Assembly (NCBI GenBank): GCA_037013685.1 | Contig: CM072908.1 | Coordinates: 4,043,001 to 4,107,000 of the forward strand | Source: Acridotheres tristis | Lineage: Eukaryota > Chordata > Aves > Passeriformes > Sturnidae | Direction of reading: 5' to 3' | DNA: 64,000 nucleotides | Part shown: positions 49,276 to 62,400 of the stretch, piece by piece | Layout: every line of letters begins with the position of its first letter | How positions within the stretch are numbered: position 1 is the stretch's first letter | Position numbers and translations under genes: made by a program | The notes under the pieces: model-generated | Databases searched by the model: none | What the model was told of the DNA's origin: nothing | What the model saw: the letters and a program-made list of their open reading frames with translations, nothing else

Positions 49276-52200
49276 GTGAGAACGCGGCCGGGCCGCCCCC
49301 GCCCCGCGCCGGGCCCCGCGCCGGGCCTGCCCGCCGGGCCGCCCCCGCCCCCTGCTACGGCCCCGCCGCGGGGCGGTGGCGGCGGCACAGGCCGGGCCGC
49401 GCGACGCGAAGTTTGCGGCGGCGGCGCCCCCGCGGGGCCGGGCCGGCCCGGCGGGCGGGCCATGTGCGGCAGGAAGGCCGCGTGGCGCGGGGGCCGCGGC
49501 GGCCGGGCCGGGCCGGGCACGGTCCCGCCTCCCGCCGCCCGCCGGCACGTGCCCGCCCGCCGCCAACATGGAGGCCCCGGCGGCGCGGCCGGCGCGGGGC
49601 CGCCGCTCGCCACGGCCGGGCCGGGCCGCCCCCGCCGCCCCCCGGCGGCGGCGGCGGCGGCGGCGCACGTGCCTCGCGGGCGCGCGCCCGTCGGAAGCTG
49701 GGTGGCCTTGGCCACGGCCCCGCCAGACCGGGGCCTCCGCGCCGCGGGCGGGCCGGGGGCGGGCGGAGCGGCAGGCGCGAAGGTGAGCGCGGCGCGGGCC
49801 CGGCCCCGCTGGGGTCTCCGGGCCGCCCGACTGAGGCCGAAAGTTGCCGGAGCGGCGGGAGCGGGGCCGGCGCGTCCGCAAGGGGGAAGCGGCGCTCCGC
49901 CGCCGCTCCTGCCCCCGGCCCGGCGGGAGCGGGGCCGTGGCCCGGGTTCCGCGGGAGGCGGGTTGGATATTTCGCGTTATTTGAGATAAGTTTGTCCCGG
50001 CCGGCTCGGGCAGCGGTGCTACCCCGGACCCCGCCGGCCGGGTGGTCGCGGCCGGTACTGGTGTCGGCGCCTCCATCTTACAGGGGCGGGAGGAGAGAGC
50101 AGAGGACAGTTCACATCCCCTGCCTAAATCCCGTTGAATATGCCAACACACCAGGGATTGGCCTGGTTGTAGTTGGGCACCTCAAGGAACGGTGTTTAAG
50201 AGTAAGTAATAGGGATTTTTTTTTTTTTCTCTTTATCTGCCAGAGCAGATGTACATCCTCGCGTGGAACCCATTTGTATTCTTTACTGGGAAACCCCTTC
50301 ATAGAATACAAGGGTTCTTATCCCACCTTTTGTCTTGATTTTTTTTCACAGATTGCTTTGGGAATATATTTTTTTGCGTAGTTTCTTGGCGGCTCTGAGC
50401 CCCTCTGGGCATAGGTTTGAGTTTTGATTGCGCCGTGAAATTCAAAGGCTCTGCAAAAATCTAAAATTTAAGTAGTAGAGGTGGTTTTGAGTGTTGTTGG
50501 CTTCATCTTTTACTAATCTCTTTGATGCTCCCAAATCCATTAGTTCGATCTTTCCTTTGGTCTGGAAAACGTCGGGCTTCATTCTTTTCTCACTTGCGTT
50601 GAAGTACATGATTAACTGCACTGAAGCAGTGAAATGCCACCTGGCTAACAGGGGTGTGTGCGAGGAGAGAGCGAGCGTTCACCTGGACTTCCTGGCTCAG
50701 ATTGTGACGTTTTGGTTCTCTTGGGGGTGACAGTATTGTCACCAAAGCACAGTCGGGTTCGATTGAGTTTTCGGGCTTCCTGTGCCAAAGTACGATGGAT
50801 TTTTCCTCTGTAAAGCACAGGTTTCAGTGTGCTCAGCCCTGTGAGGCTGCGGCTCTACGGACCAGGCAGGTCAGTGCTCCCTGACCGGGAACGTAACTTG
50901 TCCTTTCCGCTTGTTATTTATTGCAACTTTTGTCATGTTTGGTCTTGGTAACTGGTTTCAGGGGGCGGATGAGGTGTGTCTTTGCTGGGGAAATGGGTCG
51001 GCAGCCGTGTTTGCTCTCGAGTAGGGCTGTGCAGGAGCTGCCAGCGAGACGCCCGCTGTGCCCGGCGCTGCCGGCCGGCGTCTCCGCTGGCTGAGCCGGC
51101 GCTGTCTGCTCTGTGCCCGTGCAGAGCAAAGGCAGCGTCGCGGAGGTGGGAGCAAGCAACCCCGGCTCGGCACCGGCGCCCGGGGTGTTGTCGTACGAAG
51201 TCACAGAGCTGCTCCCCCGCTGACCTACTTTTGCTCTGGATTTTCAAGGAGACGACATATAAGCCATTCATTCCATAAGCTTAAACTCCACCTGTCAGAA
51301 ACTTAAATGGGAATGCTAAAGGCATGATTCAAGCAGAGTGTTTCACCGTTAGCGCAGGTGCTGGAGGAGAGAGCACAAGTTGCTATAGATTTTAGTTACT
51401 TCAATGAGTTAAAAGCGGATGTAAATGGCAGCTCGCGGGCCGGCTGCGGAGCAGCGCTGCTTTCATTGGGGAGCCGCCTGCTCCATCCCCCCAGCGCGGT
51501 GCAGCAGCGACGAGCCTCTGAGCAGCAGCACACGGCTCTGCAGACCTGCCTGGCCTTGGAGCTCCCTGCCGAGCTGCCGTCGGGGCTTCGTGTGCCCCCC
51601 GAGCAGCGGGAGTTCCCCAGCGGGAGTTGAGGTTTGGAATGAGGCTGGCGCCGCTGTCCCCTGGCTGCAGGAGAGAGTTCCACGGCTTAGAGAACTCGGG
51701 TGAGTTTCCTCTTTAGTGGTTTCCTCGGGCAGGATGAGGCTGGTTCAGTGACCCAGCGGCTCTTGCCATCCTGCAGCAGAGGGTTTGTGGGTTTTGTAGT
51801 TCCTGCTGTGTTTTATGCGTCTGAGCTGAGCCGGGAGAACTGACCCTTGCTGGTGCCATCTTGGCAGCTGTGACAGCTCTGAACTTGATCAGAGGGTGCT
51901 AAGGGGGGTATCCTTTTAGAAACTTTCTTTTTCTAATTTAAAGTTCAAAAGGGGAAGAATGTACACGGACGTCGTTTTTGTGTTCTCACAGCCAGGTACC
52001 TCTAACCAAGAGCTTTGCAGAGAGTGGTGCCCATGTGTTTTGCGTGTGCTGGCGCAGGAGCCCAGAATTTTGTTGTGCGCTGAGTTTGGTTATGTGCAAT
52101 TGTTGAATTTTTCTGTCTGTTAGTTGAGGCAGGGTCATAGGTGGGATTGCAGGAGGAGGTGGTTTCTCCCTACAGTTCCTGAGCTGGGGGTGCTGGTGGC

Positions 52201-55200
52201 GTGGGCTGACTGAAGAGGGTAAGTGGAGCCTCAGATGTTACTGGCTTTGGAGAGACTATTTGGGGAACAACAGCCTTTCGAAAACAAAGCATCCCCGATT
52301 TGGTTGTTAAACAGCAAATATTTACTTCCCTCTGCAGAAGTGTTACCTAAGGTTTTATTACTTAAACAAACCTGAACTTACGGTGTGCTGATGGTTCGGG
52401 TTGTGTGCTGCAGGATCAGACTGTCGCGGGGAGGAGGCAGCATTTGATGCTCTGCTCAGTCCACTCCTTGCCCAAGAATTTTTGCTGAATCTCAGCATTG
52501 GGATTTTACCAAAATTTCTGTTGTCAGAATTGAAAGTAAACTGTCTCCGGGTGATGTTTCTAGACCCTCTTTGTGGGCTGTCAGCCAGCAGGACAGGTTC
52601 AGGAAATGGGTTTAATTCCCTTTTTCCAAACAGTAGGAACTATATGTTTGTGAGGTCAGTTTTTTGAGTACTTTTGGTATTAGTGTAGTGTTATTCGCTA
52701 TGTAAGGCTTAGGGCTTATTTAAAACTCTTTTTAAAATTTAATTCCGCATCTCTACTTGCTAATGATTTTCACAATTACTTTGGCTTAAAGGATTTTTGG
52801 CTTATTTGTGTCAATTTTAAAGCTACATATGCGGGAAACCTTCCTGGAGATGTATTAACTCAGATTTCATTTTCTGTATCAGAAAATGATGTAGTGAAAT
52901 GATGACGTAGAAGAACAGTTAAAACGGATACCTTTAAATTAGTATTTAAAGACTCAGTGCTGATCTTGCATTACTAGTGGTCTTAAATGGCTCTTATAAA
53001 GACCTCCTTACAAAGGTGGATGTTGTAGGAGGAAGGGGCAGTAGCTATTCTCCCTCTATCCGGACACCCTTCAGAAAGAGGGAGCTGGAATGTGACCTTC
53101 CTTTTTCAGTATCCCTCTGTCTCTGCTTCAATAAGCCACATGTGTCTGACGGGAAAAAGCCCCCAGCCAACAAACCCAAATATTGTCTAGGAGTGAAGCA
53201 AGGCTGGGTGGAATGCTTGTGGAATACTGGTCTGGTTAATTGAAATGCAGTGCTTCCAGCAGCTTCCTGCAGCTTCCATGTTCTGCTTCCACACCTTGCT
53301 GAGTTTTTGCTTGGTAGTTTTCTCCCCTCACTTTGTGTCCGTTTTCACCTTCCTTGGCTCCTGGCTGCCTTGTGTTGTGTTAATGCTGGGTTAAACCCTG
53401 TGGGTTTGGAAAGGCAGGTTTGCCTGCAGGGGCTGGTGCCTGTCTTAGCCCCAGTCCTTTGGGGTACAGAACCTACCTTATTCCCAGGGCAATGCTGAGG
53501 GACCACTCTGTGCTGAGTAGCTGTTGTGTCACTGGGTGAACGAGAGCAAATTCTCTTCTCACTGGACACGGAGCGCTTGCTATCCTGCTGCTCACATCAC
53601 ACACTTGGGTTCAGGGGGTTGGGTTTTTCCAGCCAGCTCTCCACGTAGGTGTCCAAACTCTTTGTGGTATGAAAAGAAAGAAGTGAGAATATTTGTGGCT
53701 GATGGCTACCACCGTGTAGGCTCAGAGTAAGTGACTGCCCTGGCCTTAGCCAATAGTTCAGGACTTCTGGGAAATGTGTTGTAGTGCTGAGAACATCTGT
53801 AGTTTTGGGAACTGAGTGAAGAGCTGGTTTATTTTTTGCTAGACCTGACCAGTAATATCCACCAGTCCTTGGCTTGATTGCCATTGAATTTGATTATGTA
53901 ATTTTAGTGAAAACCAAGGGGTGAAGGAATTGATGATGTCTCAACCAAAGAGTTGTTGGTGATGGTAAGCAATGGTTTCATCGTTCTGGTGCACTTGTCA
54001 GATTTAGCAGCCAAGCAGTGAACATGAGGAGCTGCAAGGAGAGGCTCAAGTGACTGTACTGTTTGAACACTCCCAAGGTTTGCTTTTAGAGTAGGTCCTT
54101 GTGTGTACCTTCTGACTGTAAAGGAATTCTCTTGCTCCATTAGCAAGTTCTTGGAACCTGCCTAGGTGGGAGTGGGAAAGAGGAGCTTGTTTTGCTGGTG
54201 AGGGAAAGTAAACTTGGAAGTGTTGCACAGGGTGCTAAACATATGGCACAAGAAATAAATTGTTGATTGTGTCACCCAGCTCTCAAGCCAGTGTGTAGGC
54301 CTTCATTAGGGAAAATTTGGCTCTCAGCTCTTCCCCAAAATGCACCATTTGTAGCTTCACCTAATTGGTGTGCACACTAAATTTAGTTATAAAATGTCAA
54401 GAAACTGTCTGCGATGTGAAAAGGACAAAGGGACTTGGGAGTAGCATGTTACTGGTGAGGGCAACTGGGCCGCTGATACACAGCAGCAGCTTTAGCTATA
54501 TTTGTGTTTCTTATGATTTTAGAATTGTTTGTAGAGTTTGCCATAGCAACAAAGTATTTATCACAAATATTCCAAGACACTAAGGCTAGATTCAGTAACT
54601 TCTAGAGGAAAATGGTTTTGTTGCTCATCCTTCATACTGCCACCATTCCTGTGATTCCCTCCTCATCCTTTCTGGGCTTTTTCCTTCCTTGCTTATTCCA
54701 TGCAGGCAGCAGTCATGGCCATACACATGCTGGTTGGTGTTGGCTCTTGCTCCTGTCGTACATTTTTTACCTTTGCCTGAACTGCTTAGTCTTTCCTTGT
54801 GTCCTCCCATCAACCCCAGGCTGCATCCCGTGCTGGAGGACTGGGAATGCATTTCCTCAGCCAGTGTCTGACTGAGTGCTGGCATCCAGCAGAGCCCTGC
54901 TGAGACAGCAGCACTGCAGAGCTGGACCTGGTTATCTTCTCTTAGCCACCCTTGATTGATATTTAGAAATCCGGTTTTGTTGCCAAGAGATTTACTACTG
55001 TAATCATACAAATATTTCTAGCAAACAGACCAAGAGCTGTTGCATTTGCTTCTGTTGCTGGTTGTTTATGGATGGAAGATGCCAGGATTGAAGTTTAACG
55101 GAGAGAAATAGCATGGCAATCCTGCAGTTGTTTGGATCTGGAGTCATTCTTTGCATTTATTTCTTCCAGATGGAATTTGTTGGATTTGTCTGTGTCTGGA

Positions 55201-58200
55201 GAACAGCAAGTGACTGGGTGACTACGGTGACCTCTGTGCCCTGTGTTTTTGTGGTGCCACTTGTGCAGTGTAGGGCTGCAACTCTGCTGCCTCAGTGGTT
55301 GGTCAGTGGTGGTGGGATCAGCTGGATTCCTGCCCCTTTCCCGAATAAGGATGGTATTGGGATTTTAGTAAAAACTGTTTTGTACTAAAGTGCTCATTTG
55401 TAATGTTTAAACACCTCTTCCCTCTCTTGAGGTAGTTAAGGAGATGGCCAGCCCTAAGTTATTATTTCATAATAATAGGTTTATAAAATTTGTGTTTGGG
55501 AGTTTATAGCTTACTTGTGTTATTTATTTCCAGTATAGACCTGTCTGCAGATCAGCAGCTGATCAACATCCTTTTGGCGATTTCTTTATTTTCCAGTTAC
55601 ATGTTATATAGGAAACCTGTGGTAGTTAACAGGGCTGCAGGTCTAAATTCACGTCCTGGATCACCAAAGATTTAAGAACCAGTTAAAGAAAAAGAAAAGG
55701 GGATAGGGGGTTGTTTGGAGAGTGGGGGTAGAGCACAGACTTTCTGTGATTTGCTGTTGTGCACTTTAAAGTTTTATGGGCCATGGTACATCCCTTGGGA
55801 GGATAAAGTGCAAGGAGCATGAAGAAACCCATAAAATGACGAAGGGTTTATGTGGTATAATTAATGTGGAACTTTCCATGAACTTTATAATACTTACACT
55901 TTCTTAATTCTACATGAGTTTCTGGTTTGCTAATAAGTAATCTTGAAGATTGCTAATGGAACTTAAATTTTGCATTTTCATTCTGAATTATAACAGGACA
56001 CATTGTAGGCTGCTATATTTTAGTCTATAGCTTCCTTACTTGAGTTCTCAGCTGTGGCTGTGCCTGCCTTGGGAAACATTTTTGAGCTGTGGCCAGCTCT
56101 GCACTAAAAACCCCCGTGTTGATAGAGCTTTACTGGCAAATCCTCCCTGTGCCAGTGTGGCCCTGCTTGCACAGACGCTTGTTATTGACACTGGATGGAT
56201 TTGCAGATCTTGGTGTTGTTAGTCGCACCCGTAGCAAAAATAAATGAGGAGAAAGTTCAAGTAAAAATCTGGATTTGCACAGTAAAACCAAATCAGTGCT
56301 GGGAAGTTCAGCTCCTGTTTTTAGCTACTGAGGAGATTTTAGTTGGTGATAAATGGAGGAGTTTGCCTGCTGGGTGCTCTGCCTGTGCTGCTGGAGGAGC
56401 AGGACTGCAGAGCAATGTGGACCTTTGTCCCTCTGCCTTCACCAGGAGCCCCCATGGTGGTGGATGGGCTGGTCAGCTGCACTAGCAATGGCAGAGTTGA
56501 TTCAAACCAAGGGATAGCATTGGGCAGGGGATTGCTCACCTCCCTAAAGATGGCATGGTGTTATTTGTGAGAAACAGGACCAGGAAAGTGGTGTTTCATT
56601 TAGAAGAATGGGAACTCTTGTTCCACCAGTATCCTCGGTGCCACTCGGTGAGCAATCCTCCTTTCCTCTCCCGTTCCCAGCTTCCCTGGACTTTCTTCCC
56701 TGTAGGAATACATTGTGTGATTGCAGAGCGCTGAGAAGCAAGTTTGAAGGTAAATGTGTGTACGTTGTTTGGGGCTATGGATTCTTCACTCTCATAGCTG
56801 ATTGTCTGATTTCATCCTTTTTCAAGGTCAGACCTGGTTTAGAGGTCACTGGGTTTAGGATTTGCATCCCATACCGTAATGGTTGTGTTCTGACCACACA
56901 GCTTGAGGAGTCCATAATGAAAAGCTGGTTGGATTGAGGCAGGAGGCAGTTGTTTTTCACACAGGGGATTTTTTTGGAGTGAGGAAATGCCATTGCTAAA
57001 TGCAGAAAAGGGAGGCATCTATGAGATGTAGTCGTGTTACAGGATGGTGAGAATGACCTTCCATTGCTGTAATAACAGAAGGTGGGAGATGCTAACAACA
57101 GGAGTTGGAAGGTTTAGCGTCAGCAAGTTCTGACAACTTCTACCACAACATTTTAAAGGGCTCTATTATCCATAGGCACTTTCTGGATTAATAATACTGA
57201 TAATTGATGACAATGGAAGAAAGTTAATAAAACGAGCTGAATAATTAGAGGTCTGCCAGCCCTGCAAAATAATGGAATGAGTGATAGAGGGCTTGACTGA
57301 TACGGAGGTAAGGGGAAGTAATACAATTAATGTCAATTAAAATGTGCCCATGGAAAATAAGCTGATGAGATGTAACTGGGATGTAGTTTGGCTGATAAAA
57401 GCAATAATGTGTGCTGTAAAATACTTTGCGCCTTAATGAATTGAATGTAGAGCAATGCAGTGTTTTGAATGAGAAATTGAAATGGTGTAAAATGAATGCA
57501 GGGAGTGTGAAGTGAGTATTGACTGCATTGGGTGGTGGATCTGGAAATGGCTAGGAGCTGCTGGCATGGCAGGCCTTGCCTCCTTGCCTGGCTCGGGTCT
57601 TTGCCACAGGCAAGTTGTGTTTTTGTGGATAACCCCAGGTATTGCAACTTGGGTGTCTGTGAGGCTTGGAGTGGCCCAAGTGCAGGGAAATAGCGATGAC
57701 AGCCATATGTGCAGAGCATTGGCTAGGGAAAAGGATGTGGCCAAAAAGCCCTGTAGCGTCATGGTCTGAAATACTCAAGATCCAAATAGAAATCCTGGAG
57801 CGGCGTAATGGAGAGCACCCTCTCCGTGATTTCTTTAACAGTCCAGCAGAGATCGATCCTGCTTGGCTGCTCCTTGCCCAGGAAAAAGTTGGGAAGTGGC
57901 AGCCCTGTTGATTTAATCTGACACAGTCGCACAGTAAAGTTCCCAGTAACTCACGGAGCACGCAGGACTCGTAAATTACAGAGCAGCTCACGTTTATCAT
58001 ACACATCACTGCTTATCTTGTAAACTCATCTGCTGGGCTTGCACGAGCAGTTGATTTAACAGCATGTATATTGTTGAACTTGACACATCCAAGAGTCTAA
58101 TCAAGCTTTAAGAATACCAGGGATGTCTGGCTGCTGGTGTGAAGTCTCTACAATTCCTGAGTAATTTCTAAGAATGATCGTGGGCCAGGCTCTGTCGGGT

Positions 58201-59490
58201 TCACTGCAGGTCACAGGGAATATCTGTGTTGTATGGAATTGCAGGGGAGTTTTATCGTAGTGCTGGCATGTGTTTTATGACATAAAATAATTAGATGTGT
58301 AAAATGAAGTTAATATCCTTTTTCTGTACATTTCCAAGTGGGAAATGACTATAAATTAATTTTGTAGGGTAAAATGCCAGTGAGTAACTGTACTGCCCAG
58401 GATCTGTCATGGGATGCATGAGGCTGGTGGAAGACAACAGAGATATGGTGTTTGGAGGGAGAACTGATAAAGTTCTGCATTGTGGCTGGTCTCTCTTATG
58501 CTGCTGCTCCAGTTCCTTTTCCTGTGAGAACTGATTTGGTTGATAAACACATGCATTTCATGGGTGCTCTGATTCTTTTGATGGTATTAGAGGGTGATAG
58601 ACATCTTCAAGGTGCTGCTGTTGGGACTGCTACAGGCTGGTGTGAGATTGCAGGGCTTTTTGGGACTCAGGTCTTTTAAAGGGAATTGATGCACCTTCTA
58701 CAGATTTAGCAATAACAATTTCTATTATTTAGTATTTCTGCTTTTGAGACCCTTGGGCATGGTGAGGTAGGAAAATTTCCATCCCTCTTCCTCACTTTTA
58801 TGTTGAAGAACTACATTTATTTCCTGAGCTGTGAATGGAAATAAAATTAACCTGGGTTTGATCAGGTATGGCATGTTTTAGTTTTAAATGAACTAATAGA
58901 CCTTGAGTTGCATTTCTGCTGCAGCTTGACAAAATTATAGCAGGTACTGGGGCTCTGTGCTTATTTACTTGCAAATCCTGTCAAGTGTGAACTTCATTTA
59001 TGACTTCCCTGGCAGGTCGTGCTGCTATGGTCACAGCTTCTACAGTATTTTGTTGCTATTGCTTGTAAAATTTGCCACTGAGGGAAATAATGAGCAAAAA
59101 TAGGCACAGGTAAGCATACACAGGCTTCTTGTGCCCAAATCCATCAAAGCTCTTCTAAAACTTTGCAACCAGAAAGAATTAAACTGCATTTATATTTCTG
59201 AAATAAAGTTGCAGTTTCAACAGAAAGCTGCTATTTGTCTTATTGCCATGGCAAATTGCTCTTTTTGGACAGGGAGACTGGGGAGTTTCCAAGTCTTGTC
59301 GTCACTTGAGTCTCCTGGTTGCAACCACCCATTCTCCTGTGTGTACATTATGTGTCTCCTCTTTTTTCTAGATGATCATGGGAACAGCAATGGCAGTCAT
59401 GTAAAGATCTTTTTACCGAAGAAGCTGCTTGAATGTCTACCAAAATGTTCAAGTTTACCGAAAGAGAGACACCGCTGGAACACTAACGAG
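49231..59490 (+). CDS. CAMTA1: CAMTA1, 5' part of the gene (calmodulin-binding transcription activator 1)
   Basis: Two coding exons are recognised: 49231-49275 and 59372-59490. The full human protein is about 1,670 residues with an N-terminal CG-1 DNA-binding domain, a TIG domain, ankyrin repeats and calmodulin-binding IQ motifs; only the extreme N-terminus is in this window. Exon 1 ends in phase 0, but the second recognised exon starts with the last two bases of a codon. At least one exon of length 3n+1 (70 nt in human, by the known protein) must therefore lie between them; I could not find it. Joining the two directly would hit a stop after ten codons. The gene continues past 64000. CAMTA1 is a nuclear transcription activator strongly expressed in brain in mammals. 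Confidence 0.93.
49276..59371 (+). other. CAMTA1 5' intronic region
   Basis: About 10 kb between the recognised exons. It includes the 3' half of the CpG island (to about 50.1 kb), an X-box variant at 54537-54550 and A/T-rich TAAT-containing stretches around 57120-57500 and 57830-58110. Human exon 2 (protein segment beginning SVSQSVFCG) was sought and not seen. An exon-like 44-nt segment at 56707-56750 has good splice signals but the wrong phase and a stop. Confidence 0.6.
54537..54550 (+). promoter_or_regulatory. RFX X-box variant in CAMTA1 intron
   Basis: TTTGCCATAGCAAC fits GTHNYYATRRNAAC at all but the first base. Confidence 0.45.
59372..59490 (+). CDS. CAMTA1: CAMTA1 coding exon at the start of the CG-1 domain
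   Basis: This 119-nt exon runs from a CTTTTTTCTAG acceptor to a GAG/GTAGTT donor and begins with two bases of a split Asp codon. It encodes DHGNSNGSHVKIFLPKK and continues to RHRWNTNE, 39 full codons, which is human residues 40-78 with Gly for Ser at one site. RHRWNTNE is the opening of the CG-1 DNA-binding domain. The same frame stays open for about 240 nt upstream into the intron. Confidence 0.95.
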
Positions 59491-62400
59491 GTAGTTAAAT
59501 CTCATTCTTAAATGTACCAGCTTACTTAATGCTTATGGATTGTTTTCAATGCAAGTTACAGGATATGAATTCCCTGGCTCTGGAACCTATTCCATAAATA
59601 ATAAGTCCTAGTACACGCTGAAAGTGAGCTTTAAGTGAGACTTGAAGGCAGATGTGGAAGTTGACTTCTAGTACAGTAGGAGTCTTACTCATGTGTATGT
59701 GATTTGTCTCAGAGTCAAATCTCATATCACCTTAATGACCTGTTTCAAAATAGTTTAAAATTGGATAGGTGTGTTTGTACTGTGATGAATAAAGTGTTAC
59801 TTTCCTTTGCATGAAGACTTCTGAACAAAAAAGCAGTGTGTGTTCTTTCCTGCCACACAGGAGCTTGGGAAATAACCAGCTTACCTCTGTCTGAGTAATC
59901 TCATTAAGAACAAGGGAAACACAGAACTGGGTGTTTTTTATTGGAATCCAGTTACCCTGAGTGTGCTAGCTCACAGATCACCTCTTACTGCATTATGGTT
60001 GGGGTAATTTAAATAAAAAAGAAGTATTTAAAATTCTGTGAAGTTAAAGAGCGACCCAGGTAGCTCTACAATCCCTAGGCTTTATTCCTGCTGTGCCGCA
60101 ATGCTGAATGTCCCATGGCAATACCTACAATGTGTAGTTTTAGTTTTTAGTAGCTCTGTCTTAGCATAGCTTTGTCATATTTATGGGAATCGCTTAATAA
60201 TAGAGGCAATCCACTTGGAGAAACGACTGTAAAACTCCAGTTAGTGTCTGCTTGTTGGGAGCTGACTGGTCCTGTTCCTCTGATGCCTCGTTTGTAGATA
60301 TAAACTTGTTAACAGAACCTGTACTCATGAGTTTAACACCTGCAACTGGCAGCTGAGTGCAGGATCAAACACGGCTCACTTCTGTGTGTGTGTTTGCTGA
60401 GCGTAGAATCAATCACAGAGCAGTGACTGTGTGTATTTTTCAAAATTGGAGTCCTTACGTCTCTTTCTTTTGGTGTCTGGAAGTTAAAATCTGGTATCTA
60501 TTTTTAACATATCCAGTACTGTGATGGAATGAATCGGGTCTTTGGGGCAGTTGCTGGCCTTGGCCTTTTTGTGTAGATGTTTTGTCTTGGGTCATTTGAA
60601 TTGAAATGTAAATCTAGAAAATGCAGGTTGCAGTTTATTCTGTGATAGGGTTTGTGCTAATGGGGACAGGGCATGGAGCAGTGGCAATTGTAGTGGCTCT
60701 GACAGATGATGTTAGGACAAACAGAGTTGGCACAGGTTTGTGACAGAATTATGTTCTTCCCTCTTGCTGGAAAGAGCTGTTTGGGGTGAGGTTTAATCAC
60801 TTTAATATTGCTGCTGTCCCCAGTGCAGAACTTTGTGCACACACTTGCACATGTGGCTTTGGGCAGGATTGGTGTGTGGAGCTTCCTATGGGTACAGGAT
60901 GTGGCAAATTTCATTATGCTGAAAACTGTTATTATTCATGAGCAGAAGCAGTAAAGTGAAGGTGCTTGGTGTGTTAGGTTGGTATTAGGTTGGGAGGAGA
61001 ATTTGGGAGTGTGGCTGTTCTTGTAAGGGTCGTGTCAGTGTTTTGGGGAGCGAGGAGCGAGTGCTTTGCTGGTGCTCGCCAGTGCATTGCTGGGGTGGGA
61101 TTGTCTGCTGCTGTAATTCTGGATGGATTGTTTCCTGACAGACACAGGTCATCACCTGGGACATTAAAACCACACCCAGCCCCTGTCTGTCTTCCTGAAT
61201 TTCAGATTCCTCTCTCTCATTTGTATCCCCTCTTCACAGATCTCTCACTGAGGCTGTTATGCCATGGAGATGTGGATGGAGCTGGGTCTGTCTATGAGCT
61301 GTAGCTCATGGTGACTCTGCCAGCCTGTGTGGTGTGGCTGGTGCAGTATCCCTGTTGCATGATTTAAATGAAAGTATGTTTCTTGTGGCCAGAGAATTTT
61401 TGGCCCCATTAGCTCAAAGGCGGGGGGAAAAATAGAAAAATCCAGAGTCTTATGCCTAGATGAAGTCTTGGAAATTTGTGTTAATTATGGGGGAGGAAGG
61501 AGCTGAGCTTCCAGATTTTATTGCCTTCCCTACCCCCAATCTGAAAGTTTAATTCTGTGCACTGTTATAAAACTTGAATTTTTCTTAGGGTATAATTGAA
61601 TAATAATGTTGGACTACATTCCTGAGGCATTCCTAAGGGAATAAATTTTTTCATCTGAATACACAGGTGTTCTGCCTGTGCTAGTGAAGGCAGAAGTTGT
61701 AGAGAAGAAAAAGTTGTATTTTATACAGTGGTATTTCCAGAATTTTTGTACTGATTTCAGAATCCCTGGTCCTGTGTGTGATGTCTCCTGGACAGGGAGG
61801 TTTAGTAATAGATGGAAAAGAAATGAAATGCTTAACCTACAGATCTGAACGCTTGTGACAATGCTGTCCTCCCTCAAATGGTGTAAGTTGAGCAGTCACA
61901 GGTGTTGAGTGAGCTGCAGAGTGTGAGTGTAGCAGGCATTGGTGTGGGATTCATCCCCAGGGCTAGTGGGGGCCAAACCCCCTAATCCAGCCGTGACCCG
62001 ACTCCTATGCATGGAGATGGCTCAAGGAAACTTGAACGCAGCTCTTGCTTGTCTCTTGTAGCTCTGATGCCCAGCACAGAGGTGTTCCCAGCTGTGAGGG
62101 TGTGGGCAGGATGGGCACATGCAGTCGCTGGGCCTGGACTGCATTGGGTCCTTGATGCTGCTGGTGCAGAGGTCAGGGAGCAGCCAGGGTACAGCATCGC
62201 CATGGGAACACTGCAAAGAACTTTTTCTGAGTGCTTACGTCTGCTGCTTGAGAATGATGGTGAGATGTTACTCTGGATTGGGTAGTTGGGATGGAGAAGC
62301 TGTGTCCTCTTGAGAGCTGGGTGGGCTGTGGATGACTTTACACGTAGTAAAATCACGTGATGAGCAGCAAGAGAAATGGAGCATTTAAAAATGGCTCAAA

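Noticed and set aside
48679..50151. 490-codon minus-strand open frame across the CAMTA1 CpG island
   Set aside because: Composition is almost only Ala, Arg, Gly and Pro, as expected where stop codons are scarce in very GC-rich DNA. There is no domain, and it overlaps the promoter and exon 1.
49035..50381. 448-codon plus-strand open frame across CAMTA1 exon 1
   Set aside because: It is a different frame from the true MWRAEGK exon and has the same Arg/Pro/Gly-rich GC artefact; it runs through the exon 1 donor.
52540..52610. Segment with GTCAGCCAGCAGG as a candidate for the missing CAMTA1 exon
   Set aside because: Only a few bases resemble the expected start of that exon; it lacks flanking splice sites and the downstream peptide does not match.
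56707..56750. Exon-like 44-nt segment in the CAMTA1 intron
   Set aside because: The acceptor and donor look good, but 44 nt leaves the wrong phase and a stop appears after five codons when joined to exon 1.
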